Source: CAYRES01 sp964423425 (GTDB taxonomy: Bacteria; Actinomycetota; Thermoleophilia; RBG-16-64-13). Taken from it: 64,000 bases of DNA. A program made the translations under genes and the position numbers. The stretch covers positions 38,522-102,521 of the forward strand of contig CAYRES010000010.1 in assembly GCA_964423425.1 (NCBI GenBank), in the 5' to 3' direction. Below are positions 1-9,237 of the stretch, piece after piece. The notes below the pieces were generated by a model. It saw only the letters and a program-made list of their open reading frames with translations. It did no database searches and was not told where the DNA came from. Numbering within the stretch: the stretch's first letter is position 1; each line of letters opens with the position of its first letter.

Positions 1-197
1 TCCTCCCGCACCTGCTCGTTCAGGGTCTTGTAGTAGATACCTCGCGCATCGATGTGGGAGGTGGTATTGGAACGACTCACGACACCCAGTTCCGTGCCCG
101 GCTGACCGGCGGTGATACGCGCCGGCTCGATGCCGGTGGGTCCACGGCGCGCCGGACCGGTGGGAACATTTCTCACTGTGCTCGAATTCGGTGTCAT
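1..197 (-). CDS. glutamate synthase GXGXG-domain subunit, archaeal type (5' part only)
   Basis: The first 65 codons of a gene that runs off the left edge. The start ATG (195-197) has a strong ribosome site, AAGGAGAGG, just upstream. The visible protein ends with IDARGIYYKTLNEQVRE, which matches the start of the GXGXG (GltB domain 3) subunit of archaeal-type glutamate synthases, a right-handed beta-helix that packs against the FMN domain. It lies 48 bp after the FMN subunit on the same strand and is evidently the last known gene of that operon. The first 30 residues are basic and low in complexity. The identification rests on the short conserved stretch and on position. Confidence 0.75.
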   Translation of the reverse strand, partial: MTPNSSTVRNVPTGPARRGPTGIEPARITAGQPGTELGVVSRSNTTSHIDARGIYYKTLNEQVRE

Positions 198-245
198 GGT
201 GCCTCTCCTTCAGCCTGGGCCGGCGACATCTCCCGCGCGACCCTT

Positions 246-1769
246 CTAGTGGCCCAACCCGGCGGGCTTCACGCCCAACAACTCACCGGTGGTCTGGTCC
301 AAGCCCAACGAACGCAACCGTTCGCGGCTGCCCCGCAGACTCTCAATCGCATTCACCCCCAGGGCACCCAACACTTCGGCGATCTCGTGGCTCCACGCCC
401 TGACCAGGTTGACGACCCGCTCGGCGCCCCACTCCGGGTCGAGCCTCCGGGTCAACTCCGGACGCTGGGTGCAGATGCCCCAGGAGCAGCGGCCCGTATG
501 GCACTTCTGGCACAGGTGGCAGCCCAGGGCCACGAGAGCGGCCGTCCCTATAGCACAGGCATCGGCACCCAAGGCGATGGCTTTGGCCACGTCGGCCGAG
601 CTGCGGATACCACCGGCGGCCACGATGGAAGCCCGGTTGCGGATCCCCTCGTCCCGGAGCCTCTGATCGACGACGGCCAGCGCGATCTCCACGGGTATCC
701 CCACGTGGTCGCGAACAATGACCGGCGCCGCTCCGGTGCCACCTCGAAATCCGTCCAGGTACACGATGTCGGCTCCGGCCCGCACCACTCCGGAGGCGAT
801 GGCCGCCACGTTGTGCACGCAGGCTATCTTCACCGAGACCGGCTTGTAACCGGTCGCCTCTTTGATCGCGTACACGAGTTGGCGCAGATCCTCAATCGAG
901 TAGATGTCGTGGTGAGGAGCAGGCGACAAGGCGTCGGTGCCTTGCGGGATCATGCGGGTCACCGACACCTGCAGGTCGATCTTCTCACCAGGCAGATGGC
1001 CGCCTATGCCGGGCTTGGCGCCTTGCCCTATCTTTATCTCCACGGCTGCGCCTGCCTGCAGGTACTCCGAGTCAACCCCGAAGCGTCCCGAAGCACACTG
1101 CACGATGATGTGGTCCTGGTAGGGCTCGAGCTCAGCGTGAAGCCCACCCTCCCCCGTGTTCATGTACGTGCCGAGTTCCTTGGCTGCCATCGCCAGCGCC
1201 CGATGCACATTGAGCGACACGGAGCCGTAACTCATCCCCCCGAACAGGATGGGCGTCTCGAGGATGAGCTGCCGGTCGAGTTCCGAGACGAGGAGAGGGC
1301 CGTCCGAAGCGACCATGTCGACCTCGACGGAGTCGGGTTTGCGGCCGAGATGGGTGCGCAGTTCCATCGGTTCACGGAGCGGATCTATGGAGGGGTTGGT
1401 GACCTGGCAGGCATCGAGCAGCAGGTGATCGAAGACCCGCAGGTAGGGGCGATCGTTGCCCATGCCGGTGAGCATCACCCCCCCGGTCTCCGCCTGCCGC
1501 CAGATCGCCTTGCGCAGCTCAGGGCTCAGGCTGTCGGACTCCTTGTACGCGAGGGGGTGACGCTCGATGGTGAGAGCCGCCTCCGGACAGAAGGTGACAC
1601 AACGATGGCAGGCCACACAGCGGCTGTGATCGGGCAGGGGGTACTCACCGTCGCCGCTCCTCCGGTACACACCCCAACCACACTGGTGCACGCAGCGCCC
1701 GCAGCGCCGGCAGGCGTCCCGGTCCACCCGCACCCGGAACTCAGGAGTGGTGAAAGTGATCTCGCTCAC
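246..1769 (-). CDS. glutamate synthase FMN-binding subunit with N-terminal ferredoxin domain (archaeal type)
   Basis: Central catalytic module of glutamate synthase: reduces 2-iminoglutarate, made from 2-oxoglutarate and ammonia, to glutamate. Two 4Fe-4S motifs lie at the N-terminus (CRRCGRCVHQC and CVACHRCVTFCP), then the FMN barrel with KIGQGAKPGIGGHLPG, DGFRGGTGAAP and the cysteine cluster CQKCHTGRCSWGIC. About 507 residues. I chose the GTG at 1767-1769 because it overlaps the stop of the glutaminase gene by four bases (GTGA) and follows a GGGAGAGG ribosome site; an ATG at 1811 lies upstream inside that gene. In bacterial GltB these modules are one chain; here they are separate genes, as in archaea. 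The electron donor is probably ferredoxin-like rather than a fused NADPH domain. Confidence 0.9.
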   Translation of the reverse strand: MSEITFTTPEFRVRVDRDACRRCGRCVHQCGWGVYRRSGDGEYPLPDHSRCVACHRCVTFCPEAALTIERHPLAYKESDSLSPELRKAIWRQAETGGVMLTGMGNDRPYLRVFDHLLLDACQVTNPSIDPLREPMELRTHLGRKPDSVEVDMVASDGPLLVSELDRQLILETPILFGGMSYGSVSLNVHRALAMAAKELGTYMNTGEGGLHAELEPYQDHIIVQCASGRFGVDSEYLQAGAAVEIKIGQGAKPGIGGHLPGEKIDLQVSVTRMIPQGTDALSPAPHHDIYSIEDLRQLVYAIKEATGYKPVSVKIACVHNVAAIASGVVRAGADIVYLDGFRGGTGAAPVIVRDHVGIPVEIALAVVDQRLRDEGIRNRASIVAAGGIRSSADVAKAIALGADACAIGTAALVALGCHLCQKCHTGRCSWGICTQRPELTRRLDPEWGAERVVNLVRAWSHEIAEVLGALGVNAIESLRGSRERLRSLGLDQTTGELLGVKPAGLGH

Positions 1770-3076
1770 CGTGCCGCCACCTCTCCCGCCGAGCCAACCT
1801 TTTTCGTCCAAGCGGATTCCCCCGCCGGGGCGTTGCCTGCCGTCGGGGCTGCCTGCCCGGCAGCCTCTGACCCCGCCGGGTCCGATCGCACCAGCCGCGC
1901 GATAACCGGCTCACCGGCCTTGGGCATCCAGCTCGCCTCCGGGCGGGGGCAGATCTCCCTGATGGCCGACTCCTCGCTTGCGACAAAGACCCGGCAACCA
2001 TCCCGGGCGGCCACCAGTGGCCGCAGCTTGATGCGGTCGTTCAGAGCCACCATGCCTTCACCCATCCCCAGCACCACGGCGAAAGGACCATTGAGAAGCG
2101 CCGGCCCGTAGACCATGCGCAGAGCCGTGAAGAGGCGCCGCTGCGGTTCGGGCATGCGATCGATCTCGCTCCAGAAGGGGCTGGCCAGTGCCCTGCAGGC
2201 CATCTCCACCGGAAGCCCTTGGCGTCTCAGCATGAGGTCGAACAAATAGGTCACCACCTCGGTGTCGGTGCGAAGGGTGCACTTGTATCCAAAGGCCTCG
2301 AGGTAGCGGCGGTTGATGCCGTAGGAGCTGATCTCCCCGTTGTGCACGATGCTGTAGTCGAGCAACACGAAGGGGTGCGCCCCTCCCCACCAGCCGGGCG
2401 TGTTGGTGGGGAAACGTCCATGGCCGGTCCAGGTCCAACCCTCATACTCGTCAAGCCGGTAGAACTCGCCTATCTCCTCGGGAAAGCCGACGCCCTTGAA
2501 GGCGCCCATGTTCTTGCCTGAGGAGGCTACGAACGCGCCATCGATGTATGAGTTCACGTCCATGACTGCGTGCACAACGTAGTCTTCGGCCGAGAGCCGG
2601 GTCTCCTCCAACCTCTCCGGCGCGATGTCCAAGAAGTAGCGCATGAGCAGGGGCTCATCCTCAATGCCGCGGACAGGCTTGGTGGGAATCGGCTCTTCCG
2701 CCACCGTAAGGAAATGCCGGCCGAGGTAGTATTCGGTGTCTTCCTGGGCCATCTCGTCGTTGTACAAGAGGTGGAAGCAGAAGCAATCGGCAAACTCCGG
2801 GTAGATGCCGTAGCCGGCGAAGCCACCCCCCAGGCCGTTGCCCCGGTCGTGCATCGATGCCATGCTGCGAATGGCGACCTCACCACTCATGCGTTGCCCC
2901 GATTCGTCACAGACCCCCATGAGACCACAACCGCCCAGAATGCGCTCTGGGGCTTCCGGGCCGTAAGCGGGCCGGGGGCCCAGGTCCGGTGTTCTGGTTC
3001 CCGGCAGGGGAAGACCCCCCATGGGCCCAGTTGAGATCGTGCGCTCCGGATGAGTGGACCACGTATATCCAGCCAT
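1766..3076 (-). CDS. glutamate synthase glutamine amidotransferase (class II) subunit
   Basis: Releases ammonia from glutamine for the FMN subunit encoded immediately downstream. The class II glutaminase core begins at Cys50 (GGCGLMGVCDESG), followed by MHDRGNGLGGG and the conserved HNGEISSYG and RTDTEVV segments. Such enzymes need the cysteine at the N-terminus, so the 49 residues before it should be a cleaved leader; family members vary in this. The ATG at 3076 follows GGGAGG by nine bases and lies one base after the upstream stop; the reading frame stays open to 3223 but that part overlaps the HdrBC gene. About 436 residues. It overlaps the FMN gene by four bases, so the two are translationally coupled. 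Confidence 0.88.
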   Translation of the reverse strand: MAGYTWSTHPERTISTGPMGGLPLPGTRTPDLGPRPAYGPEAPERILGGCGLMGVCDESGQRMSGEVAIRSMASMHDRGNGLGGGFAGYGIYPEFADCFCFHLLYNDEMAQEDTEYYLGRHFLTVAEEPIPTKPVRGIEDEPLLMRYFLDIAPERLEETRLSAEDYVVHAVMDVNSYIDGAFVASSGKNMGAFKGVGFPEEIGEFYRLDEYEGWTWTGHGRFPTNTPGWWGGAHPFVLLDYSIVHNGEISSYGINRRYLEAFGYKCTLRTDTEVVTYLFDLMLRRQGLPVEMACRALASPFWSEIDRMPEPQRRLFTALRMVYGPALLNGPFAVVLGMGEGMVALNDRIKLRPLVAARDGCRVFVASEESAIREICPRPEASWMPKAGEPVIARLVRSDPAGSEAAGQAAPTAGNAPAGESAWTKKVGSAGEVAAR

Positions 3077-3077
3077 T

Positions 3078-4466
3078 TCAGGCGCCTCCCTCTGCATCCC
3101 CGAGACTCGCCACCATCTCTTTGAGCTCCTCGGCCCCCGAGGCCGGAAGCGGTGACAGACCGAGCTTGGCCCGGGCCGCCTCGCGAGGTTCAGCCAGCCT
3201 CCCCGAGTGGAGAAACGTCTCATACGCCCTCGTCACTGCCGGCGGCACATCGCCTTGCCTCTGTGCGAGCCGCTTGAGCGCACGGAACACCTCAGCCATC
3301 CCCAGCCGGCTGTGGCACCGTTCGTAGCACGTGTAGCATTCGACGCAACTCCACAGCACGCCTCGTTCGATGACTCCATCGAGATCCCCGGCCAGGATCT
3401 CCCCAATGATCGCCGTGGGGCTGAAGCCGGGCTGCACCGCCGCCACCGGACAGTCGGCCTCGCAGGCCCGGCAGGCCACGCACATATCGAGCTCCTTCAC
3501 ATTGAAACGGCGGCCCACCTCGTCTCTGATCGCGCGTTGCTCCCGCAGACGGCTGAGGAAGCCATCAACCCCGCTTCGATGGCCCGCAAGTCCTATCTCA
3601 CCGGCCTGTCGGCCGAATGCGAGAGCAAGGAGTTCGGAGAGATGGAATACGGGAACATGAAGGTCATCGCCCGCCCGTACAAGGGCGGCCTGATTGAGAT
3701 CGAACTGCTGAAAGCAGGAGGGGCACACCACGACCAAGGCGTCCACCCCGTGTGCAGACACATCCTGCAGTTTGCGGCGGCACATGGCCAAGGCCCCGTC
3801 ACGCTCGCCCACCCGGTCGAGTGCCCCACCGCAGCAGTCCATCTTGGTCTCGTAGTCGACAACCAAGGCGCCCAGAGCACGAACCAAGTCTTCGAGCTTG
3901 GTGGGTTCGGTGGGGCTGTCCCACCGAACCGCCGGGCTGGGGCGGAGTAGATGGCACCCATAGTGCACGGCAATCCGCATGCCTGACAGCGAGTGGGTGA
4001 CACGCTTGGCCAACCCCGCCGGACCGAGTTCATCGTGCAGCCACTCAGCGAAGTGCTTCACGGTGACCGCGAGCGCCGAGGCCGTCACGCCGACCGCCTC
4101 TTCGGACCCCTCTCCTTCGCGGGCGGCCGCCGTCATTACGTGCTCCGCCGCCCGAGTGAGGGTCCGGAACCGCTCCCTATTGATCTTCAGCTCAGCTTGG
4201 GTCTCCTTGAAGGTTGCATAGCAGCCGTTACAGGGAGTCACGAGCAGTGAGCCTACCCTGAGCGCACAGGCGAGATTGCGGGCGGCCGCAAGATAGAAGA
4301 CGTGCTCGTCGGCCGTCTTGACCAGCGCACCCTCGGGGCAGCAGGTAAAGCCGGCGACCTCGTTGACCTCGCCTCCCAGATCGGCCACCACCAAGCGGGT
4401 TGCCTGCTCGATGAAGGGAAACCGCGCAGGAATCGTACAACCCCAGAATATGGATATCGGCTTCAT
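3078..4466 (-). CDS. HdrB-HdrC fusion-like iron-sulfur protein
   Basis: Two CCG domains typical of heterodisulfide reductase subunit B come first: Cys10, GFTCCPEG and CNGCYATF form one, and HYGCHLL, DCCGGA and VCPSC form the other. They are followed by an HdrC-like part with two 4Fe-4S motifs, CVACRACEADCP and CVECYTCYERC. The order is therefore HdrB-HdrC in one chain of about 462 residues. Family members pass electrons through a non-cubane 4Fe-4S cluster to disulfides or other acceptors. Placed directly before the glutamate synthase genes, it may feed electrons to them; that is inference. Start: the ATG at 4466 gives the usual MKPISIFWGC beginning; an in-frame ATG at 4517 adds 17 unconserved residues and cannot be excluded. 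Confidence 0.8.
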   Translation of the reverse strand: MKPISIFWGCTIPARFPFIEQATRLVVADLGGEVNEVAGFTCCPEGALVKTADEHVFYLAAARNLACALRVGSLLVTPCNGCYATFKETQAELKINRERFRTLTRAAEHVMTAAAREGEGSEEAVGVTASALAVTVKHFAEWLHDELGPAGLAKRVTHSLSGMRIAVHYGCHLLRPSPAVRWDSPTEPTKLEDLVRALGALVVDYETKMDCCGGALDRVGERDGALAMCRRKLQDVSAHGVDALVVVCPSCFQQFDLNQAALVRAGDDLHVPVFHLSELLALAFGRQAGEIGLAGHRSGVDGFLSRLREQRAIRDEVGRRFNVKELDMCVACRACEADCPVAAVQPGFSPTAIIGEILAGDLDGVIERGVLWSCVECYTCYERCHSRLGMAEVFRALKRLAQRQGDVPPAVTRAYETFLHSGRLAEPREAARAKLGLSPLPASGAEELKEMVASLGDAEGGA

Positions 4467-4620
4467 GGAGCCAAGGGTACCAATCAGGTTGGGACCGCGG
4501 CTTATCCCACTCGCCAATTAGCGCAGGCTGTGTGTTGTACATATGCACAAGCTCAGGCGAACGGGGCAGGCGTTGACGGGAGTACGCTGTGCGGGTGGCT
4601 ACCCGACCGCCACCACGGCT

Positions 4621-5499
4621 CTAGAGTGCGCGCCAGCCCTCCGGGCGGAGCCTGACTGCATCCGGCCGGCTCAGCGCTTGATTGAGAGCAGCCAACATGT
4701 GCCCCTTGTCGCGCGGAAGCGTGCCACCCACCGGCAGGTAGTTGGAGGCGTGGTTGGAGCGGAACACGCTGTGTGTGACCTCGATGGCGGCGATCATCTC
4801 CCGCAGCTCGTGCAGCATCTCCCATGCGTCGGGCAGTTCGAACTCCCCCCGTTCGATGCGATCAGCCATGGGTGTGCCCGGGACCACGATGAGGCTGAGC
4901 ACCCCGATGTAATCGGGATCGATGGCAGAGAGAGCCTCGCCCGTCTTCCGCGCGTGGATGAGGGATCGTTGCACCCCGGCGAGACCAAGGATGCACGTGA
5001 GAGACAGGGCCATGTCCGCTTCCTTGGCGCGCAGGCAGGCCTCGATCTGCTCGGCCGCAGTCACCCCCTTGTGAATTGCAGCCAGGGTTTCGTCGTCCCC
5101 AGACTCAAGGCCCACATACAGCATATGCAGCCCCTTGAGGCGGAGCTCGGCCAACTGCTCGGGTGTCTTCTTGAGGATGTTCTGGGCGTTGGCGTACGAG
5201 CTGACCCGCTCAAGTCTCGGCAACTCCCGGTACAGCAGCTCGAGCAGTTCGAGCAGCCGCCGTTGGGGGAGGACCAGGGCGTCACCATCGGCCAAGAAGA
5301 CCCTCGTATAGCGCTCTCGCGCCCAAGCAGGCAGCCCCTCCACATCCTCCACCACCTCCTCATAGGGACGCACACGAAAGGGCTTACCGATGTAGGTGCC
5401 GCAGAAGTCGCAGGTGTCGTTGGAACAGCCGTAGGTGACCTGCAGGATGAGGCTATCGGCTTCGCTGGGTGGACGGATGACCGCGCCGTGGTAACGCAT
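4621..5499 (-). CDS. radical SAM protein (COG1032-like)
   Basis: A radical SAM enzyme of unknown substrate. The cluster motif is GCSNDTCDFC, spaced C-x4-C-x2-C; this spacing is normal for the subfamily whose members begin with RPPSEADSL and usually carry CSHNKCTFC. A later DDETLAAIHKG segment fits the SAM barrel (GLESGDDETL). About 292 residues. The start at 5499 gives the family-typical beginning MRYHGAVIRPPSEA; a GTG at 5553 extends it by 18 unconserved residues. It stands between the glutamate synthase and liv operons on the same strand, 84 bp after livF, and could be read through from livF. There is no cobalamin-binding domain. Confidence 0.8.
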   Translation of the reverse strand: MRYHGAVIRPPSEADSLILQVTYGCSNDTCDFCGTYIGKPFRVRPYEEVVEDVEGLPAWARERYTRVFLADGDALVLPQRRLLELLELLYRELPRLERVSSYANAQNILKKTPEQLAELRLKGLHMLYVGLESGDDETLAAIHKGVTAAEQIEACLRAKEADMALSLTCILGLAGVQRSLIHARKTGEALSAIDPDYIGVLSLIVVPGTPMADRIERGEFELPDAWEMLHELREMIAAIEVTHSVFRSNHASNYLPVGGTLPRDKGHMLAALNQALSRPDAVRLRPEGWRAL

Positions 5500-5582
5500 A
5501 GGAAGAACAACATACCACAGACCGGAGAGATCCGGGGCTATCAACGGCCCCACTCACCCCCGGCGCGCCGCCGGTCACCGCC

Positions 5583-6362
5583 TCAGGCGGCGCCGCCCAG
5601 ATAGGCCTCCTGTACCTGGGGATTGGCGAGCAGCACCCAGGCATCGTCGGTGAGCACTATGTTGCCGGTCTCGAGCACGTAGCCACGCCGCGATATCTCA
5701 AGCGCAACGTGGGCGTTCTGCTCCACGAGCAACACCGTGGTGCCCTGTGAGTTGATCTCCTTGATGATCTCGAAGATCTTCTCCACCAACATGGGAGCGA
5801 GCCCCATGGAGGGTTCGTCAAGCATGAGAACGCGTGGCTGTGCCATGAGCGCCCGTCCCATGGCAAGCATCTGCTGCTCCCCCCCTGAGAGAGTTCCACC
5901 GGGCTGGGACCGACGTTCGTAGAGAACCGGGAAGAGGTCGAACACCCGTTGGTAGTCCTCGGCCAGATCCTGCCCCGGACGCGAGAAGGCCCCCATCTCC
6001 AGATTCTCCCTGACCGACATGCGGGGGAAGATGCGCCGGCCTTCAGGCGCCTGGCTTATCCCCAGCTTGACGATCTCGTACGGGGGCACCTTGGTGATGT
6101 CACGACCCTCATAGACGATAGCCCCCTGTCGGGGCCGTAGGATGCCCGACACGGTATTCAGCGTGGTGCTCTTGCCGGCCCCATTCGAACCGATGAGGGT
6201 GACGATCTCACCGCGGTCGATGTGCATCGAGATGCCCTTGAGGGCATGGATATTGCCATAGTAGGTGTGGACGCCACGGAGTTCCAACACAATTTCGCTC
6301 GCGGAAGAGGCGGCGCCTGCCTGAGTGGCAGGATTTGTGATGTCGTTCGCACCTGCCATCAT
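5583..6362 (-). CDS. livF: branched-chain amino-acid ABC transporter ATP-binding protein LivF
   Basis: Second ATPase of a LivKHMGF-type uptake system. Walker A is GSNGAGKST, the signature LSGGEQQMLAMGRALM, Walker B VLMLDEPSMGL, and the family-specific LVEQNAHVAL follows. About 259 residues, normal for LivF. The ATG at 6362 follows GTAGGAGCAC and overlaps the livG stop. It is the last gene of the five-gene operon. The first 20 residues are an unconserved extension rich in alanine. Confidence 0.93.
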   Translation of the reverse strand: MMAGANDITNPATQAGAASSASEIVLELRGVHTYYGNIHALKGISMHIDRGEIVTLIGSNGAGKSTTLNTVSGILRPRQGAIVYEGRDITKVPPYEIVKLGISQAPEGRRIFPRMSVRENLEMGAFSRPGQDLAEDYQRVFDLFPVLYERRSQPGGTLSGGEQQMLAMGRALMAQPRVLMLDEPSMGLAPMLVEKIFEIIKEINSQGTTVLLVEQNAHVALEISRRGYVLETGNIVLTDDAWVLLANPQVQEAYLGGAA

Positions 6363-7129
6363 GTGCTCCTACCCAGGTACGCCTCGATGACCTTCGGATC
6401 AGAGCGCACGTGATCGGGTGACCCCTCAGAGATCTTCTCCCCATGATCGAGCACGACCACCCGGTCGCATACGCCCATGACCACTTTCATATCATGCTCG
6501 ATCAGAATGATAGTCATATTCTCATCTCTGATGCGCCTGATCAGCTGCATGAGAACAGCCGTCTCCTGGGGATTCATCCCGGCGGCCGGTTCGTCGAGGA
6601 ACAGTAGTTCGGGTTTCGTGGCCAGCGCCCGGGCGATCTCCAGCCGGCGCTGCGACCCGTACGGAAGGTTCTTTGCCATCTCGTTCTCGGTACCACCCAG
6701 ACCCACATAGTCGAGAAAATGGAGAGCGCTGTCGATGGCCTCGCGTTCCTCCCGGACCGCCCGCGGTGTGTGCAACATGGCCCCGACGGCAGTGGTATGC
6801 GTGCGGCAGTGCTGCCCCACCATCACATTCTCCTTCGCGCTCATGTTGGGAAAGAGCCGGATGTTCTGGAAGGTACGGGCGATACCGAGACTGGTCACCT
6901 TGTGGGGAGGCAGCCCGGCTATGTCACGGCCCATAAAGGTGATCGCGCCACTGCTGGGCCGGTACACGCCGGTCACCACGTTGAACAGGGTGGTCTTGCC
7001 GGCACCATTGGGACCGATGAGACCCACGATCTCGTTCTTGTCGGCGTGGAAGTCGACCCCGTTCACCGCGACCAAGCCCCCGAAGGCACGGGTGAGCTCT
7101 TTCGTCTCCAGCACAGGCACGGCCGTCAA
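6359..7129 (-). CDS. livG: branched-chain amino-acid ABC transporter ATP-binding protein LivG
   Basis: First ATPase of the uptake system. Walker A is GPNGAGKTT, the signature region YGSQRRLEIARALATKP, Walker B LLFLDEPAAGMNPQE, with the LivG-typical HDMKVVMGVCDRVVVLDHG near the end. About 256 residues. The TTG at 7129 overlaps the livM stop by four bases and is preceded by GAGGAGG; a GTG nine bases further in (7120) has a better-spaced ribosome site and is an equal candidate. Works with LivF on the LivH-LivM pore. Confidence 0.93.
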   Translation of the reverse strand: MTAVPVLETKELTRAFGGLVAVNGVDFHADKNEIVGLIGPNGAGKTTLFNVVTGVYRPSSGAITFMGRDIAGLPPHKVTSLGIARTFQNIRLFPNMSAKENVMVGQHCRTHTTAVGAMLHTPRAVREEREAIDSALHFLDYVGLGGTENEMAKNLPYGSQRRLEIARALATKPELLFLDEPAAGMNPQETAVLMQLIRRIRDENMTIILIEHDMKVVMGVCDRVVVLDHGEKISEGSPDHVRSDPKVIEAYLGRST

Positions 7130-8277
7130 GCCTCCTCTCCCTTGCCCGCTCTATGGCGAGAGCGCAGCCTCATTTGCAGAGAGATGTGCCGGCCACCGAA
7201 GATGCCCTGGGGGCGGAAGACCATGAGCAGCACCAGAATCGCGCCCATGGCCATGCCGCGAACCTCGGGGTGGGTCTGGATGAACTCGAAATCACGCAGC
7301 CACTCCTGCACGCTGATCCAGATGACGGCACCGGCCACCGGACCCGCAAGGCTCCCCATGCCGCCCAGGACCACCAGACACAGAATGACGAATGACTCCA
7401 TCAGCTTGAAGTTGCTGGGATGGATGAAGTTCAGATAGTGAGCCAGAAACACTCCCATGACACCGGCAAAGAAGGCTCCCGACGCGTACGACAGCAGCTT
7501 GTAGCGCGAAGTGTGGATGCCCATGGCCTCCGCCGCCACCTCGTCCTCCCTGATTGCCGTCCAGGCCCGGCCGATGCGCGACCGGACCAGGCGGCCGATG
7601 AGGAACAGTGTCACCACGGCGATGCCCAGGGCCAGGTAGTACAGACGGAACGAGCCTCCCAGGCTGAAGGAACCAATCTCCGGTGAAGGCACTCCGGAGA
7701 TGCCGGAAGGACCGCGGGTGAGCCCCACCCAGTTGTTCGAGACGATACGGATGATCTCGTGGAAGGCGAGCGTCATGATGGCCAGATAGTCACCCCGGAG
7801 ACGCAGCGTGGGGTACCCGATGAGGATACCGGCCACAGCCGCCAACAACCCTCCCAGCAGCAGGTTGACCCAGAAGAGCCACCACAGCCCGTCAATGTCG
7901 ACGCCGTATCTGTTCCGCAAGAGCTGCACGAACACGATGGCTGTGAAATAGCCGCCGATGGCATAGAAGGCCGCGTAGCCCAAGTCGAGGAGGCCGGTGA
8001 AGCCCACCACGATGTTCAGGCCCGACGAAAGCACCACGTAGATCAGCACAATGGTGAGGAGGGTGACCCAACGGTCGGACCCCACCACGTATGGTAAGAC
8101 AAGCGCTATGGCGAGAATGCCCCCCAGCACCGCATAACGAGCCCATGGCGGACCCTCATCGCCCACCATGATGCGCGACAGGCGGTTCAAACCCACGCGC
8201 TTGGTGAGAATGTTCCCGCCTTCGGGACCGTTCTGTGCGCCGCCACTCATCCCATTCTTCTCCACAGGCTCACTCAT
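7126..8277 (-). CDS. livM: branched-chain amino-acid ABC transporter permease LivM
   Basis: Membrane permease with about eight to ten hydrophobic segments. The conserved LivM features are SSGLNIVVGFTGLLDLGYAAFYAIGGY (given here only as landmark, residues about 85-110), LRLRGDYLAIMTLAF and the EAMGIHTSRYKLLSYASGAFFAG loop that contacts the ATPase. 383 residues. The first 45 residues are polar and cytoplasmic. The ATG lies just past the livH stop and the gene overlaps livG, so the three are transcribed together. Confidence 0.9.
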   Translation of the reverse strand: MSEPVEKNGMSGGAQNGPEGGNILTKRVGLNRLSRIMVGDEGPPWARYAVLGGILAIALVLPYVVGSDRWVTLLTIVLIYVVLSSGLNIVVGFTGLLDLGYAAFYAIGGYFTAIVFVQLLRNRYGVDIDGLWWLFWVNLLLGGLLAAVAGILIGYPTLRLRGDYLAIMTLAFHEIIRIVSNNWVGLTRGPSGISGVPSPEIGSFSLGGSFRLYYLALGIAVVTLFLIGRLVRSRIGRAWTAIREDEVAAEAMGIHTSRYKLLSYASGAFFAGVMGVFLAHYLNFIHPSNFKLMESFVILCLVVLGGMGSLAGPVAGAVIWISVQEWLRDFEFIQTHPEVRGMAMGAILVLLMVFRPQGIFGGRHISLQMRLRSRHRAGKGEEA

Positions 8278-8278
8278 G

Positions 8279-9217
8279 TCACGCCTTCTCCGATATGGGT
8301 GAACCCAACAGGCCGGAGGGCTTGAAGGTGAGAAGCAGGATGAGGATCACGAAGGCGAACGCATCTCTATACTGCGACCCCATGGGAAGATAGGCAGCTC
8401 CCAGGGATTCGGCCATTCCCAGCACGATACCGCCGAGGAAGGCTCCAGGGATGTTGCCGATACCGCCCAGCACAGCGGCGATGAACGCCTTCAATCCGGG
8501 AATGAAGCCCATGTCGGGACGAGCGAAGCTGTAGACGGCGCCGTACAGGCTGCCCGCCAGAGCGCCGATGGCTGAACCTATCAGGAAGGTGAGAGCGATC
8601 ACCCGGTTCACGTTGACACCCATGAGCGCCGACGTCTGCTTGTCTTGCGCGGAGGCCCTCATGGCCCGGCCAAGCCGCGTATGCTTCACGAACATGGTCA
8701 GACCGATCATGACCACCACAGTCATACACAGCACGAAGACCTGAAGATACGTGATCTGGGCGCCGCCCAGGGTGAAGGCCTTCGTGAACCCGTCGGCCGA
8801 GGTGAACAGCGGGATGTCCGGGAACTTCACCTGCTTTGACCCGAAGATGGCCTGGGCAAGATTGGCGAGCAGGATGGACATGCCGATGGCGGAGATGAGG
8901 GCCGCCAAGCGCGGCGCGGCGCGCAGGGGACGATAGGCGATGCGCTCGATGAAAACACCCATGAGACCCACCACCGCCATGGCGATGGGAACGGCCAAGA
9001 AGAACGTCATGGCCGGCATGCTCACGTTCTGCCCGAACAGCGTTATCTGCTGGGAGGTCATGGCTATGGCAATGAAAGCCCCGAACATGAACAGCTCACC
9101 GAAGGCGAAATTGATGAGCTCGATGATGCCGTACACCATGGTGTAGGCGACGGCGATCAGGGCGTACAGGCACCCCAGCATCAGACCGTTTATGAGCTGC
9201 TGTAGCAGGTATTCCAT
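8279..9217 (-). CDS. livH: branched-chain amino-acid ABC transporter permease LivH
   Basis: Second pore subunit of the uptake system, about 312 residues and eight hydrophobic segments. It carries the LivH beginning LQQLINGLMLGCLYALIA with MVYGIIELINFAFGELFMFGAF, and the cytoplasmic loop RAMRASAQDKQTSALMGVNV. The ATG at 9217 has no clear ribosome site (the upstream sequence is CCTCCAACCCTC), unlike its neighbours. A strong hairpin separates it from livK, so permeases are probably made at lower levels than the binding protein. Confidence 0.92.
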   Translation of the reverse strand: MEYLLQQLINGLMLGCLYALIAVAYTMVYGIIELINFAFGELFMFGAFIAIAMTSQQITLFGQNVSMPAMTFFLAVPIAMAVVGLMGVFIERIAYRPLRAAPRLAALISAIGMSILLANLAQAIFGSKQVKFPDIPLFTSADGFTKAFTLGGAQITYLQVFVLCMTVVVMIGLTMFVKHTRLGRAMRASAQDKQTSALMGVNVNRVIALTFLIGSAIGALAGSLYGAVYSFARPDMGFIPGLKAFIAAVLGGIGNIPGAFLGGIVLGMAESLGAAYLPMGSQYRDAFAFVILILLLTFKPSGLLGSPISEKA

Positions 9218-9237
9218 GAGGGTTGGAGGTTCTTTCT

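Noticed and set aside
54..2111. 685-residue open frame on the plus strand
   Set aside because: It is antisense to the glutamate synthase genes, has no domain and no ribosome site; long antisense frames are expected at this GC content.
5499..5553. Longer radical SAM start at GTG 5553
   Set aside because: The extra 18 residues are not conserved in the family, whose members begin at the MRY position.
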